Part shown: positions 30,135 through 38,823 of the stretch, piece after piece | Numbering within the stretch: the stretch's first letter is position 1 | Layout of the letters: the number at the start of each line of letters is the position of its first letter | Source: Streptomyces sp. NBC_00236 | GTDB taxonomy: Bacteria; Actinomycetota; Actinomycetes; Streptomycetales; Streptomycetaceae | Length of the DNA: 64,000 bases | Assembly (NCBI RefSeq): GCF_036195045.1 | Contig: NZ_CP108100.1 | Coordinates: 8,246,001-8,310,000 of the forward strand | Reading direction: 5' to 3' | Program-made: the position numbers and the translations under genes | The notes under the pieces: generated by a model | Databases searched by the model: none | Told to the model about the DNA's origin: nothing | What the model saw: only the letters and a program-made list of their open reading frames with translations

Positions 30135-30264
30135 CAGGCACGGACGGGCCGAGGAAGCGATGGACAGCATGCCCTCCATCGCCGATCTCCGCGCAGCCGG
30201 CCGGTGGGGATAGCGGCGGTCAGGGTGACGGCCAGGCTGCGCACTTGGAGCCCTCCCACGGCCT

Positions 30265-30996
30265 TCAAGATCGTGGGGCAGCGTCGTCGGGAAGACCCTC
30301 GATAATGACCACCACGGCTTCTGCCGCACTGTCCAGCTCGTGCAGCCGTCCATCGGCCAACCGCACCCGGTACCGGCCGTTCCCGAGCGGCATGGCTCGC
30401 GGCAAATCATGACAGATGGGCGGCGCGGCCCGGCGGCTGAAGGTGAGCCAGTGCATGCTCCGTCCCGGCGACAGCGCCCGAAGCCGCTCGTGTTCGAAGG
30501 CGGCTTCGACGAGGTCGAGCAACCCGGTGTCCGGCGTGCGCGCGGCGGCCTTGCGCAGCTGGCGCCACCGCACCGGCACAGCCTCGCCGCGCTCGTGGGC
30601 CCTGGCCAGATCCCAGGTCTGCAGGAAGGGCCACTGGGCGATGAGTTCGCCCACTCGCGGTCGCTGCAGCCAGGAGTGCAGTGCCCCGACGACCTTGGTC
30701 AGATTCGGGGTACTCCCGGAAGCCATGTGGACGCCGTCGGTCCAGCAGTCGACGATGAAGCAACGTTCATCGAGCGCCATCAGGACGTACGCCGAGTGGC
30801 TGTCGGATGCCACACACGCGGCCACGTGGCGCCAGCCCGGTGAGGACGTGAGCTCGACCAGGAGCCGGTGGCCCGCACCATCGGCCACCTCCTGCAGAGC
30901 GTTCTGCAGGGAACCCGCCTGGACGACCTCGGGATAGAGCGTCACGTAGTTCTGCATGGGGTCGTGCGGCGCCGCGCCGCCGGGAAGCTCGTACAT
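30265..30996 (-). CDS. DUF6193 family protein
   Basis: 243 residues from the ATG reading MYELPGGAAPHDPMQNYVTL. The pattern LVELTSSPGWRHVAACVASD, RCFIVDCWTDGVHMASGSTP and WPFLQTWDLARAHERGEAV is that of the actinobacterial family named DUF6193 (natural-product-biosynthesis label in databases, function unproven). It is soluble and rich in tryptophan. The upstream extension belongs to a different, truncated gene and is not included. Its link to any biosynthetic pathway is not supported by neighbours; related proteins often sit in toxin/immunity-like neighbourhoods. Confidence 0.7.
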   Translation of the reverse strand: MYELPGGAAPHDPMQNYVTLYPEVVQAGSLQNALQEVADGAGHRLLVELTSSPGWRHVAACVASDSHSAYVLMALDERCFIVDCWTDGVHMASGSTPNLTKVVGALHSWLQRPRVGELIAQWPFLQTWDLARAHERGEAVPVRWRQLRKAAARTPDTGLLDLVEAAFEHERLRALSPGRSMHWLTFSRRAAPPICHDLPRAMPLGNGRYRVRLADGRLHELDSAAEAVVVIIEGLPDDAAPRS

Positions 30997-31049
30997 ACCA
31001 TCGAGATTGCCAGGACGGCGGACGGCCAGCACCGCTGCTCGCCAACTTC

Positions 31050-31200
31050 CGTAGACGCAGGCCGCGGTCCTCCGCCAGCGGACGGAAGCCGAAGTAGTTG
31101 CGGATTCCGAAGAGCGACGCCAGAGCGTCATAGTCATTGCCGGAGTTGAGGAGCCAGACATCGATGGCGGACTGCCAGCGGAGTCCTCGTCATCAAGACC
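31050..31200 (-). pseudogene. Fragment of an unidentified protein upstream of the DUF6193 gene
   Basis: One minus-strand frame reads IDVWLLNSGNDYDALASLFG, then IRNYFGFRPLAEDRGL, with strong coding composition, and then dissolves. It resembles the N-terminal part of a small phage- or immunity-type protein (xxNYxFRPLAEDRGLP). No start or continuation is visible. Confidence 0.4.
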
Positions 31201-31756
31201 CCGAGATGTGCTCCCGGATTGCACTCAACCATCCCGCTGAAATCGGTAGACATGCACGAAGTCTGCTGCCGGGGACGGGATCCGTTTTCCGATTCGCCTC
31301 GCAGCAGTGGTTGGTCATGACCTCGGTCTCTCGTTCATCGACAGTGTGCCCAGAAGTGGATCACGGTCTGTGATGATCGCCCAGTGGTGCGTGGAGATCT
31401 GACAGACGGCACCTGCCCGCATTTACGTGCAGTTTGTCTGTCAAGGCCAACGGCCGGGCTCCGCCGCACGAGGTGCTACATGGACCCTGAGCGCACTACC
31501 TCACCTCGGTGGAGCGTGCTTGCTTGGCGCCCGACTGTGCAGGTCAGCCTCGATGAACGCTTCGGCCGCGGCGGATGCCGACCGGAAGGTTGCGCGGGCG
31601 GAGAAGGCAATTCCGTAACTGTCTGACGCACTCTTGATCACGCCACCTCCCCCTGAGCCCCGACTGATCTCCGAGGCCGGACAGGATGAGTCCACCATCC
31701 ACCTGAGGCCCGGAGCGGTGTTTCCTGCTCGGGCTCGGCACTCAGAGGATCCACCT
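31201..31756. other. Stretch without a supported gene
   Basis: Several short frames are present on both strands; none is convincing. This is the upstream region of the broken lipoprotein gene. Confidence 0.35.
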
Positions 31757-32418
31757 GTGTTTCATCGCCGGACTGCACCCCTGACTCTGGTGCTTTTGGG
31801 GCTGGTGCTCTCCGCATGCTCCTCGAGCCAGCCCGCACCACGGGAGAGTGGCCCGCAGGTGGTCCGCGATCGGCTGGCCGCAGCCGGCGACGCCGTGTAC
31901 TCAGCCGAGCTCAGGGCCATCACGCAGTCGGGGACCAGACGACTGCAGCTCATGGAGGGGCGGGTCAACCTCAACGCGCCCCTCACAGGACGCATGACGG
32001 ACACAACCGAGCAGCACACCGAAGACGTCGTGATCACCCGCCAGAAGGTGTACCGGCGTGCCACCGGAACTCACGGGCCATGGCAACAGTTCCCTGCGTC
32101 GGCGGCAAAGGGGGGCATCCTCGCGGACCGGCTCCCGCAGTACGTGCGGCTCATGCTCGCGCACAGCGCCTTCGTGCACCAGGACAGCGAACCTCTACGC
32201 GTATCGGCCCGCCTCATCCCGAAAGACGTCGAATCAGTCGACAGGACAGTCGGGCGTAACCTGCGACCCTCGACGCAGATGCATGGATCGACAACGAGGG
32301 CCGAGTCGTGCGCGTACGCCAGAAAATCCACTTCGTCTCCGACTCCGACATTGAAGCGACGATCACGTTCACCGACTTCAAGAACCCCACACGGGTCAAC
32401 GCACCCGCTGCACCCTGA
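31757..32418 (+). pseudogene. Lipoprotein (LppX/LprG-like), frameshifted
   Basis: From GTG the protein begins FHRRTAPLTLVLLGLVLSAC with a lipobox LSAC at the end of a type II signal, so it would be a lipid-anchored envelope protein. The body (VVRDRLAAAGDAVYSAELRA ... MTDTTEQHTEDVVITRQKVY) continues to LIPKDVESVD near 32230. It must then shift frame to give DAWIDNEGRVVRVRQKIHFV, SDSDIEATITFTDFKNPTRV, NAPAAP-stop, the typical end of LppX-like proteins. One indel between about 32230 and 32270 breaks it. The product would otherwise be about 220 residues. Confidence 0.65.
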
Positions 32419-32654
32419 GTACCAGCCGGCCACCGCGCGGCCTGCTGCGCCGCGCAGCTGGTGATGGACCCGACGATACTGAGCGCCTGTCTGCCCAGGA
32501 GCTCCCTGACTTTGCGAACACGATGTAGGGAAGTCGCGGCAGCCGTATCCGGCGCCTGGTGACAATTGCTGACGCCTGCTTTTGAGAAAGACCTCTTCGC
32601 TTTGTGCGCGACATCTGCAGTGTGCACACTCTGTGCGCTGCCCACGCGTCCGCG

Positions 32655-33968
32655 TCAGCCGCTGCGTCGGCGAGTGCGGAGTGCGGCCCAGTGCCGTAGC
32701 CGTTCGCTGATCTGGGCTTCGTAACCGTTGCGGGTGGGCTGGTAGTAGGTCTCGTGGTCCATGTCGTCGGGGAAGTAGTCGGCTCCGGAGAAGCCGTCCT
32801 TGGTGTCGGGGTCGTACTGGTAGTCCTTGCCGTAGCCGAGGTTCTTCATCAGCCGGGTCGGGGCGTTGAGGATGTGTGCGGGCGGCATGAGTGAGCCGGT
32901 GCGGCGGGCGGCGCGGTGGGCCGCGTTGAAGCCGCGGTGGACGGCGATGGACTTGGGGGCGGTGGCGAGGTACACGACGGCCTGGGCGATCGCCAACTCG
33001 CCCTCGGGGGAGCCGAGTCGCTCGTACACGTCCCAGGCGGCGAGGGCCTGCTGGATGGCGTGCGGGTCGGCGATGCCGATGTCTTCGTTGGCGAAGCGGA
33101 CCAGGCGGCGGGCGACGAACAGGGGGTCCTCGCCGCCGTCGAGCATGCGGGCGAGCCAGTACAGGGCCGCGTCCGGGTCGGAGCCGCGCATCGACTTGTG
33201 GAGCGCGGAGATCAGGTTGTAGTGGCCTTCCTGCGCCTTGTCGTACAGCGGGACACGCTGCTGGATGTGGTGGGCGAGGGCGGCGGTGTCCAGGGGGGTG
33301 CCGGGGTCCGGGAGGGCCTGGAGCTGTTCGGCGATGTTGAGGAGGTAGCGGCCGTCGCCGTCGGCCATGGCGATCAGGGCGCGGCGGGCGTCGTCGGCCA
33401 GGGGCAGCCGGTGGCCGGTGAGGCCCTCGGCACGGTCGAGGAGGGTGGACAGGGCGGCTTCGTCGAGGCGTTTGAGGACGAGGACCTGGGTGCGGGAGAG
33501 GAGGGCGCCGTTGAGTTCGAAGCTGGGGTTCTCGGTGGTGGCGCCGATCAGGGTGATCGTGCCGTCCTCGACGTAGGGCAGGAAGCTGTCCTGCTGGGCG
33601 CGGTTGAAGCGGTGGATCTCGTCGACGAACAGCAGGGTGCCCTGGCCGATGGTGCGCCGGCTGCGGGCGGCGCCGAAGACCTTGCGCAGGTCGGCCACGC
33701 CGGAGAAGGTGGCCGACACCGGTTCGAAGGCCAGGTTGCTGCCGTCCGCGAGGAGGCGGGCGATGGTCGTCTTCCCCACGCCCGGCGGGCCCCACAGGAT
33801 GGCGGAGCCGAGGCGCTGCTGGGCGACCATGCGGCCCAGCGGGGCGTCCGGGGCCAGGAGGTGGTCCTGCCCGACGACCTCATCCAGCTGGGTGGGGCGC
33901 AGGCGGTCGGCGAGTGGCCGGGCGGGCTCCTCGTCGAAGAGTGGCAGGGGCGATTCGGTCGGTTCCAT
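32655..33968 (-). CDS. rarA: Replication-associated recombination protein A (RarA/MgsA AAA+ ATPase)
   Basis: 437 residues from ATG of MEPTESPLPLFDEE; the frame extends upstream without coding character. Walker A GPPGVGKTT (60-68), Walker B LLFVDEIHRF (112-121), sensor 1 (LIGATTENPSFELN) and the C-terminal tetramerisation domain (YHRGFNAAHR-like HRGFNAAHRAARRTGSLMPP ... LGYGKDYQYDPD) are all present. RarA acts at stalled replication forks as a clamp-loader-like ATPase. A core-genome type gene, it is among the few clearly housekeeping genes here. Two MmcQ-family genes precede it on the same strand, about 100 bases away. Confidence 0.97.
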   Translation of the reverse strand: MEPTESPLPLFDEEPARPLADRLRPTQLDEVVGQDHLLAPDAPLGRMVAQQRLGSAILWGPPGVGKTTIARLLADGSNLAFEPVSATFSGVADLRKVFGAARSRRTIGQGTLLFVDEIHRFNRAQQDSFLPYVEDGTITLIGATTENPSFELNGALLSRTQVLVLKRLDEAALSTLLDRAEGLTGHRLPLADDARRALIAMADGDGRYLLNIAEQLQALPDPGTPLDTAALAHHIQQRVPLYDKAQEGHYNLISALHKSMRGSDPDAALYWLARMLDGGEDPLFVARRLVRFANEDIGIADPHAIQQALAAWDVYERLGSPEGELAIAQAVVYLATAPKSIAVHRGFNAAHRAARRTGSLMPPAHILNAPTRLMKNLGYGKDYQYDPDTKDGFSGADYFPDDMDHETYYQPTRNGYEAQISERLRHWAALRTRRRSG

Positions 33969-34068
33969 CGGTCTCTTCGATCGCAGGCAAAGATGTGCGG
34001 GCGTGGCGAGCCTTGCACGGGGCACTGACAGACGTGGGCTCAGCGGCTCGTGGGCGCGCTTGTGGTTC

Positions 34069-34437
34069 TCATCGGGGACGGGGGCGGTCGCGCCTGGGCA
34101 GCCGCTCGACGGCCAGGTCGTAGGAATCCTCGACTGCGCTGGTGACCAGCCGCTTGGTGATGCCGGGGCCCGGTCCGAGCGAGATCCAGTGCCGTTTGTC
34201 GAGGTAGCGGCCTGGTGTGATCGAGGCATAGCCGTGCACCTGCGCCCGGGCGTGTTCGGGTTCGCACTTGACCGTGACGATCTGCTCGTCCGGGTCGTCG
34301 GTGACGATCAGGAACACCTTGCCCGCGACCTTGTACACGTCCAGGTGCTGGGTGAACGGGTAGCCGTGGTCCGTCCCGGGCAGCGCGAGGGCCGCCTCGC
34401 GGGCGGTGTCCTGGAGGCGGTCGCCGGCCGCGCTCAC
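34069..34437 (-). CDS. MmcQ/YjbR family protein (DNA-binding fold)
   Basis: 122 residues. MmcQ/YjbR hallmarks are HGYPF (residues ~24-28), VAGKVFLIVTDD, VKCEPEHARAQ, SITPGRYLDKRHWISLGPGP and the C-terminal LVTSAVEDSYDLAVERLP. This family adopts the CyaY-like fold and is thought to bind DNA; its job is unknown. It overlaps the upstream paralogue by four bases (ATGA), so the pair is translationally coupled. Confidence 0.88.
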   Translation of the reverse strand: MSAAGDRLQDTAREAALALPGTDHGYPFTQHLDVYKVAGKVFLIVTDDPDEQIVTVKCEPEHARAQVHGYASITPGRYLDKRHWISLGPGPGITKRLVTSAVEDSYDLAVERLPRRDRPRPR

Positions 34438-34829
34438 CGGGCCGCCCGCGTGCTGGTGCCGTAGGTGTGCGGGTCGACGGGCTGCTCGGTCTTGGGCAGC
34501 CGGGCGACGACGAGTCGGTAGGAGTCGGTGACGAGCTCTTTGACGAGTTCCTTGTCGACGCCGTCCCCGCCCTCCAGGGTGATCCAGTGCTTCTTGTTCA
34601 TGTGGTAACCGGGGGTGATGTGGCTGTACTGCTCCCGCAGGGCGTGGGCCTCGCCGGGGTCCGCCTTGAGGATCACGACGGGTCTCCCCGGGACCTCGGT
34701 CATCAGCATGAACACCTTGCCGCGCACCTTGAAGACCTCCCAGTCGTCGCCGAAGGGATGGTCCAGCTGCGATCCGGGGAGCTCTTCAGCGCGGTCGGCG
34801 GCGGTCTTGTGCAGGATCGTTCCGTTCAC
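34434..34829 (-). CDS. MmcQ/YjbR family protein, first of a coupled pair
   Basis: 131 residues from GTG. It has the same fold and motifs as the protein encoded downstream (LDHPFGDDWEVFKVRGKVFM, VVILKADPGEAHALR, SHITPGYHMNKKHWITLEGG, LVTDSYRLVVARLP). The two are tandem duplicates that have diverged. The ATGA overlap shows co-translation, and both may form a heterodimer (inference). Upstream lies the divergent AraC-type gene. Confidence 0.88.
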   Translation of the reverse strand: MNGTILHKTAADRAEELPGSQLDHPFGDDWEVFKVRGKVFMLMTEVPGRPVVILKADPGEAHALREQYSHITPGYHMNKKHWITLEGGDGVDKELVKELVTDSYRLVVARLPKTEQPVDPHTYGTSTRAAR

Positions 34830-34866
34830 GGGGCGTTGCCTTCCTCACGGGTGGTCGCGGCAGCTC

Positions 34867-34935
34867 ACCCCATTCTTCCTTTGAAGCTGACAAATAGGGC
34901 GGTAGGCTGCGGACACGTGATGGTCGACAGGCGAT
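34867..34935 (+). promoter_or_regulatory. Upstream region of the AraC gene with a conserved CTGACAAAT block
   Basis: CCCATTCTTCC..TG.A.CTGACAAAT.G..CGG ...ATGGTCG aligns position by position with 40335-40393, next to the carboxylesterase gene. CTGACAAAT followed about 23 bases later by the start codon may be a promoter/operator for autoregulation. Confidence 0.4.
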
Positions 34936-35945
34936 ACCCCAGCCCGAGCGGACCGGCCACGTCGACCGCGGTTTCGCTGTACGGCTTCCAGCCCCCGGTC
35001 GGCACTCCGTACGGCCTTGAGGTGAGTACCGTCGAGGACTTCTTCGCCCAGCACGACGACTGGCCGTGGAACCCGCCCCGTCCCGGCCGCGCCACGTTCC
35101 ACTACCTCATCGCCGTCACCGAGGGCGAATTGCGGCACGACGTCGACCACATCACGCGGACCGTCACCCCCGGCCAGTGGCTGTGGGTGCGCCAGGGGCA
35201 CGCGCAGTGCTGGCACCCGCCAGGCGCGGCCCGCGGCCCGTTCATCCTGTTCGAACCGGACGTGCTGCGGTCCGACATCGCCCGCCTGCTGGCCCCGCTC
35301 ACCGCACACGACGCTCCTGCCGTGCTGAGCCCGCACCCCGATGACGCCGCCTGGCTCCAGCGGACGGCACTCCAGCTTCTGGACGAACACCGCGCACTCG
35401 GGCGCCGCCCCCTCGGCATCCACCACGCCCTGCGGCGCAGCCTGCTCGAATCGCTGCTGCTGCGCCTCGCCAACGCCCCCGGGATCACCCCCGCCGACAC
35501 GAGTGCCGGCAGGAGCCGTGGGGACGCCTACGGACGGTTCACGGACGCCCTGGAGCTGCACTTCCGCGAACTGCACCGGGCCGCGGACTACGCCGAGTTG
35601 CTCGGCTGCTCGGTCCGCACCCTCAGCCGCGCCGCCCGGGAAACCACCGGCAAGGGAGTGCGTGAGCTCATCGACCAGCGGCGCCTGCTCGAAGCCCGGC
35701 GCCTGCTGGGCAGCGCCCGATGGGATGCCCGGTCCGTGGCCGACCACCTCGGCTTCACCGACCCCGCGAACTTCGGCCGCTTCTTCCGCGACCGCACCGG
35801 CCTCACCCCGGCCGCCTTCGCGGCCCGCGCGGTGAGGACCGAAACGCGTGACGGAAACGCAGCGCAGGCCCCTTGCCCGTCAGGCGGCGATGACTCCGGG
35901 CGCGGTCAGTCCGTGGTGAAACTGGACAGCAGCGCAGCGGGATAG
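34920..35945 (+). CDS. AraC family transcriptional regulator
   Basis: 341 residues from ATG of MVDRRYPSPS (a GTG lies three bases earlier). The N-terminal cupin-like ligand domain (about 20-180) includes YLIAVTEGELRHDVDHITRT and PGQWLWVRQGHAQCWHPPG. The C-terminal AraC double HTH (about 215-315) includes DYAELLGCSVRTLSRAARET and WDARSVADHLGFTDPANFGR FF. The last ~30 residues run past the usual end and overlap the convergent aldo/keto reductase gene by 40 bases. It probably regulates adjacent oxidoreductase or esterase genes. Effector unknown. Confidence 0.9.
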   Translation: MVDRRYPSPSGPATSTAVSLYGFQPPVGTPYGLEVSTVEDFFAQHDDWPWNPPRPGRATFHYLIAVTEGELRHDVDHITRTVTPGQWLWVRQGHAQCWHPPGAARGPFILFEPDVLRSDIARLLAPLTAHDAPAVLSPHPDDAAWLQRTALQLLDEHRALGRRPLGIHHALRRSLLESLLLRLANAPGITPADTSAGRSRGDAYGRFTDALELHFRELHRAADYAELLGCSVRTLSRAARETTGKGVRELIDQRRLLEARRLLGSARWDARSVADHLGFTDPANFGRFFRDRTGLTPAAFAARAVRTETRDGNAAQAPCPSGGDDSGRGQSVVKLDSSAAG

Positions 35946-36898
35946 CGGCTGCCTGCCGAGCCGTGGGGAAGAATCTCAGCGATGCGGGCCAGATCGGCGG
36001 CGGAGAGCTGGAGGTCGGCGGCGCCGGCGTTCTCCTCAAGGCGCTTGGTGCTGCGGGTGCCGGGGATGGGCGCGATGTCCTCGCCCTGGGCGAGCAGCCA
36101 GGCCAGCGCGAGCTGGGCGGTAGTAATGCCCTTGGTGGCGGCCAGAGTCTTGAGCTGTTCGATGGCGCGCACGTTGTACGTGTAGTTCTCGCCCTGCCAG
36201 CGCTCGTCCCAGCTGCGCATGTCGTCTGCGGGGTATTCGCTCGCGGGCTTGGCCTGGCCGGCGAGGAAGCCGCGGCCGAGCGGGGAGTAGGGCACCAGAC
36301 CGATGCCGAGTTCCCGCAGCACGGGAAGGGTCTTCTCCTCGATCTCCCGCTCGAAGAGCGAGTACTCGTACTGGAGCACGGAGACCGGGGTGACAGCGTG
36401 GGCGCGGCGGATGTACTGGGGGCCGACGTTGCTCAGGCCGAAGTACTTCACCTTGCCTTCGGTGATCAGTTCGCCGACCACGCCGGCGACCTCTTCGACC
36501 GGAACGGCGGGGTCGGAGATGTGCTGGTAGAAGAGGTCGATGTGGTCGCTCCGCAGGTAGCGCAGGCTGTTCTCGGCGACCTTGCGGATGTTCTCCGGGC
36601 GGCTGTCGAAGGCGGGGCTGATCGCCGGGGCGGTCATGTCGAAGCCGAACTTGGTGGCGAGGACCACCTCGTCGCGAAAGTCCTTGACTGCCTCGCCCAG
36701 GAGGATCTCGTTGCTGCCGGTACCGGCGCCGTACAGCTCGGCGGTGTCGAAGAAGTCGATCCCGACTTCATGGGCGCGGCGGATGGTCGCGATGCCCTCG
36801 TCGTCGTTCGAGGCGCCGTAGCCCATGGACATGCCCATGGTCCCCAGGCCGAGCGCCGAGACGCGCAGGCCCTGAGAGCCCAGATTGCGGTGCTGCAT
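35906..36898 (-). CDS. Aldo/keto reductase
   Basis: 330 residues from ATG of MQHRNLGSQGL, which has GAGGGA eight bases upstream; a GTG three codons earlier is less well placed. The TIM-barrel AKR tetrad is intact: D51, Y56, K83 and H126 (FDTAELYG, ATKFGF, DLFYQH), with the NADPH-binding C-terminal segment IPGTRSTKRLEENAGA. It reduces carbonyl compounds with NADPH; substrate unknown. It is divergent from a TetR gene, with two related palindromes between them, so it should be the TetR target. Confidence 0.95.
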   Translation of the reverse strand: MQHRNLGSQGLRVSALGLGTMGMSMGYGASNDDEGIATIRRAHEVGIDFFDTAELYGAGTGSNEILLGEAVKDFRDEVVLATKFGFDMTAPAISPAFDSRPENIRKVAENSLRYLRSDHIDLFYQHISDPAVPVEEVAGVVGELITEGKVKYFGLSNVGPQYIRRAHAVTPVSVLQYEYSLFEREIEEKTLPVLRELGIGLVPYSPLGRGFLAGQAKPASEYPADDMRSWDERWQGENYTYNVRAIEQLKTLAATKGITTAQLALAWLLAQGEDIAPIPGTRSTKRLEENAGAADLQLSAADLARIAEILPHGSAGSRYPAALLSSFTTD

Positions 36899-36949
36899 TG
36901 AGTTCACTCCCTCAGTGTTTCGACGGCTTAACCCACGGAGGCCAAACCG

Positions 36950-37006
36950 AACTGTTCTGTTTGACTCTACGTGTCGGTCGCCCGGATGCCAAACCGAACG
37001 GTTTGG
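36950..37006. promoter_or_regulatory. Twin operator-like palindromes between AKR and TetR genes
   Basis: CCAAACCG-AA-CGGTTTGG (36989-37006) is a perfect 8-bp inverted repeat. A second, imperfect copy, CCAAACCGAACTGTTCTGTTTG, starts near 36952. Both share CCAAACCGAAC-x-GTT. Their position 18 bases before the TetR start and upstream of the AKR fits autorepression plus control of the AKR. Confidence 0.75.
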
Positions 37007-37023
37007 TGCCTTATCCTCGGGTT

Positions 37024-37644
37024 ATGTCCCAGTCCCGCGACTCCGGCCAGACCGCAGCTCCCGCCTCCGGCGGCGACACCACGCGCGAGCGCATCCTTAC
37101 CGCTGCCATGGAGGAGTTCGCCCGCCACGGCATCGCCGGCGCCCGCGTGGACCGCATCGCCAAGCTCGCCAGGACCAGCAAAGAGCGCGTCTACGCCTAC
37201 TTCCGCGGCAAGGGCGCGCTCTATGCCGACGTCGCCGCACGGGAGCACGTCGTCATCGCCGAGGCCACCCAACTGGACCCGTCCGACCTCCCTGGCTACG
37301 CGGGCCGGCTGTTCGACTACTTCGTCGCCCGGCCGGACCACCACCGCCTGATCACCTGGGGCCGCCTCGAACTGCCGGACACCACCGCCACGGCCGACGA
37401 TCACGCCCAGGCATTGATCGCCCGCAAAGTCGGTCAGCTCCGCAAGGCGCAGCAGGCCGGACAGCTCGACCCCGCCTGGGACCCGGCCGACGTCCTCGCC
37501 CTGGTCAACCAGATCGCCACGACCTGGGCGGCACAACCCGAACTCAGCAAGGCCGCCGCCGCGCACGCCGTGGACCCCACCACCACCGCCCGCCGCGCCG
37601 CGGTGGTGACGGCTGTCGAGCAGCTTTTCCCCCGAGCGCACTGA
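37024..37644 (+). CDS. TetR family transcriptional regulator
   Basis: 206 residues from ATG of MSQSRDSGQ. The N-terminal HTH (about 20-66) is TRERILTAAMEEFARHGIAG, ARVDRIAKLARTSKERVYAY, FRGKGALYADV. The C-terminal ligand/dimer domain resembles the TetR_C class with RPDHHRLITWGRLELPD. It should repress itself and the divergent aldo/keto reductase through the CCAAACCG palindromes. The ligand is unknown, possibly a reactive carbonyl, since its likely target is a reductase. Confidence 0.93.
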   Translation: MSQSRDSGQTAAPASGGDTTRERILTAAMEEFARHGIAGARVDRIAKLARTSKERVYAYFRGKGALYADVAAREHVVIAEATQLDPSDLPGYAGRLFDYFVARPDHHRLITWGRLELPDTTATADDHAQALIARKVGQLRKAQQAGQLDPAWDPADVLALVNQIATTWAAQPELSKAAAAHAVDPTTTARRAAVVTAVEQLFPRAH

Positions 37645-37727
37645 GGCCGCCGGGCTGGCGGCCGCCCTGCGCGAACGATCCGGGACGGCGCCGACCGCTC
37701 TTGCCGCTCAGGTCCAGGGATCCGGGC

Positions 37728-38750
37728 TCAGTCGTCCAGGACGACGACGTGCTTGCCCGGCGTGGTACCGGACTCGAGGTGGGCCTGGGCGGCACGGACC
37801 TGTTCCAGGCCGTGGTAGACCTTCGCGACCGGAACCTTGAGGCGCCCTTCGGCGATGGCCTGGAGCTGGTGGCCGAAGACGTCGGCCGGCAGGTCGGTGG
37901 CCTCGCCCGCGTAGCTGGTCAGCCGCACCCCGCTGGGGATCATGAACGGAGTGAAGTCGGGGATCGTCCACTGCCCCGCCAGGGCTCCGGTGAAGCAGAC
38001 CGTGCCGTGGCTGCGGACGGTGCTGAGGGTGTCGGCGAGGACCGAGCAGCCCACCAGTTCCAGTGCGGCGTCCACACCGTCCGGCAGCAACGCGCGCACC
38101 TGGGCGGCGAGGGTGCCGTCGTCGACAAGGGGATGGTCAACGCCCACCGCCGTGAGTTCCCCGGTCCGGCCGGGGCTGCGGGTGGTGGACAGCACGGTGG
38201 CTCCGAAGTCCTTCGCGATCGTGGCCGCGCTCAGCCCGACCGTGGAAGTGCCGCCGCGGATCAACAGAGTCTGCCCCGCCCGTAGGCCCAGGCCGGTGGT
38301 CAGCGATCCGTAGGCGGTCTGAAACATCTCCGGCAGCGCACCGACGACCTCCCACGGCAGACTGGTCTCGAACGGGATGACCTGCGCCGCCGGGACGGTC
38401 ACGTACTGGGCGTACGCGCCGTCGAACGAGCGGCCCATGTTGCCCATCATGGTCGCCACCTGCTGTCCCGGCCGCAGTCCGCCGGCCCCGTCGGCCTCCT
38501 CGACCACACCGACGCCCTCGATGCCGGGAACGCGCGGGTAGGTGACCTCCGCATCCGACTCGCCCTTGCGGGTGGTGACCTCGGACTCGTTCACGCCGAA
38601 CGCCTTCACCCTGATCCGCACCCAGCCGGGCTTACGGACGGGCACCGGAACATCCTTGATCTCCAGCGCGTCCAGGCCGCCCGGCCGGGTGACGACAACG
38701 GCCCGCATCGTCGCAGGTACGGAATCGCCCGCTGCTGTCCCTTCGCTCAT
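37728..38750 (-). CDS. Zinc-less alcohol dehydrogenase/quinone oxidoreductase (MDR family)
   Basis: 340 residues. MDR fold: GroES-like N-terminal domain (about 15-125; VRIRVKAFGVNESEVTTRKG, VPGIEGVGVVEEADG) and Rossmann domain with GGTSTVG (166-172) and STTRSPGRTGEL for NADPH. The zinc ligands of true alcohol dehydrogenases are absent, pointing to a quinone-oxidoreductase-like enzyme. It is convergent with TetR and lies 70 bases downstream of the carboxylesterase gene on the same strand, so the two may be co-transcribed. Confidence 0.93.
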   Translation of the reverse strand: MSEGTAAGDSVPATMRAVVVTRPGGLDALEIKDVPVPVRKPGWVRIRVKAFGVNESEVTTRKGESDAEVTYPRVPGIEGVGVVEEADGAGGLRPGQQVATMMGNMGRSFDGAYAQYVTVPAAQVIPFETSLPWEVVGALPEMFQTAYGSLTTGLGLRAGQTLLIRGGTSTVGLSAATIAKDFGATVLSTTRSPGRTGELTAVGVDHPLVDDGTLAAQVRALLPDGVDAALELVGCSVLADTLSTVRSHGTVCFTGALAGQWTIPDFTPFMIPSGVRLTSYAGEATDLPADVFGHQLQAIAEGRLKVPVAKVYHGLEQVRAAQAHLESGTTPGKHVVVLDD

Positions 38751-38823
38751 ACCCAGCTCCTTTACCGTGTTCGTCCCCTGGTAGCTCTGTGCTGTTCCGC
38801 ATGCCCTTCATCCCCGATGGCCG

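Larger units (their letters stand above)
29731..30264. other. Intergenic stretch with two strong hairpins
   Basis: No frame has convincing coding character. It contains a 20-bp-stem hairpin at 29863-29909 and a 14-bp-stem hairpin at 30100-30134, between the 3' ends of abfB and the DUF6193 gene. Confidence 0.5.

Noticed and set aside
32071..33795. 574-codon minus-strand frame in the rarA region
   Set aside because: Pro/Arg-rich shadow in another frame of rarA; it also crosses the broken lipoprotein on the opposite strand.
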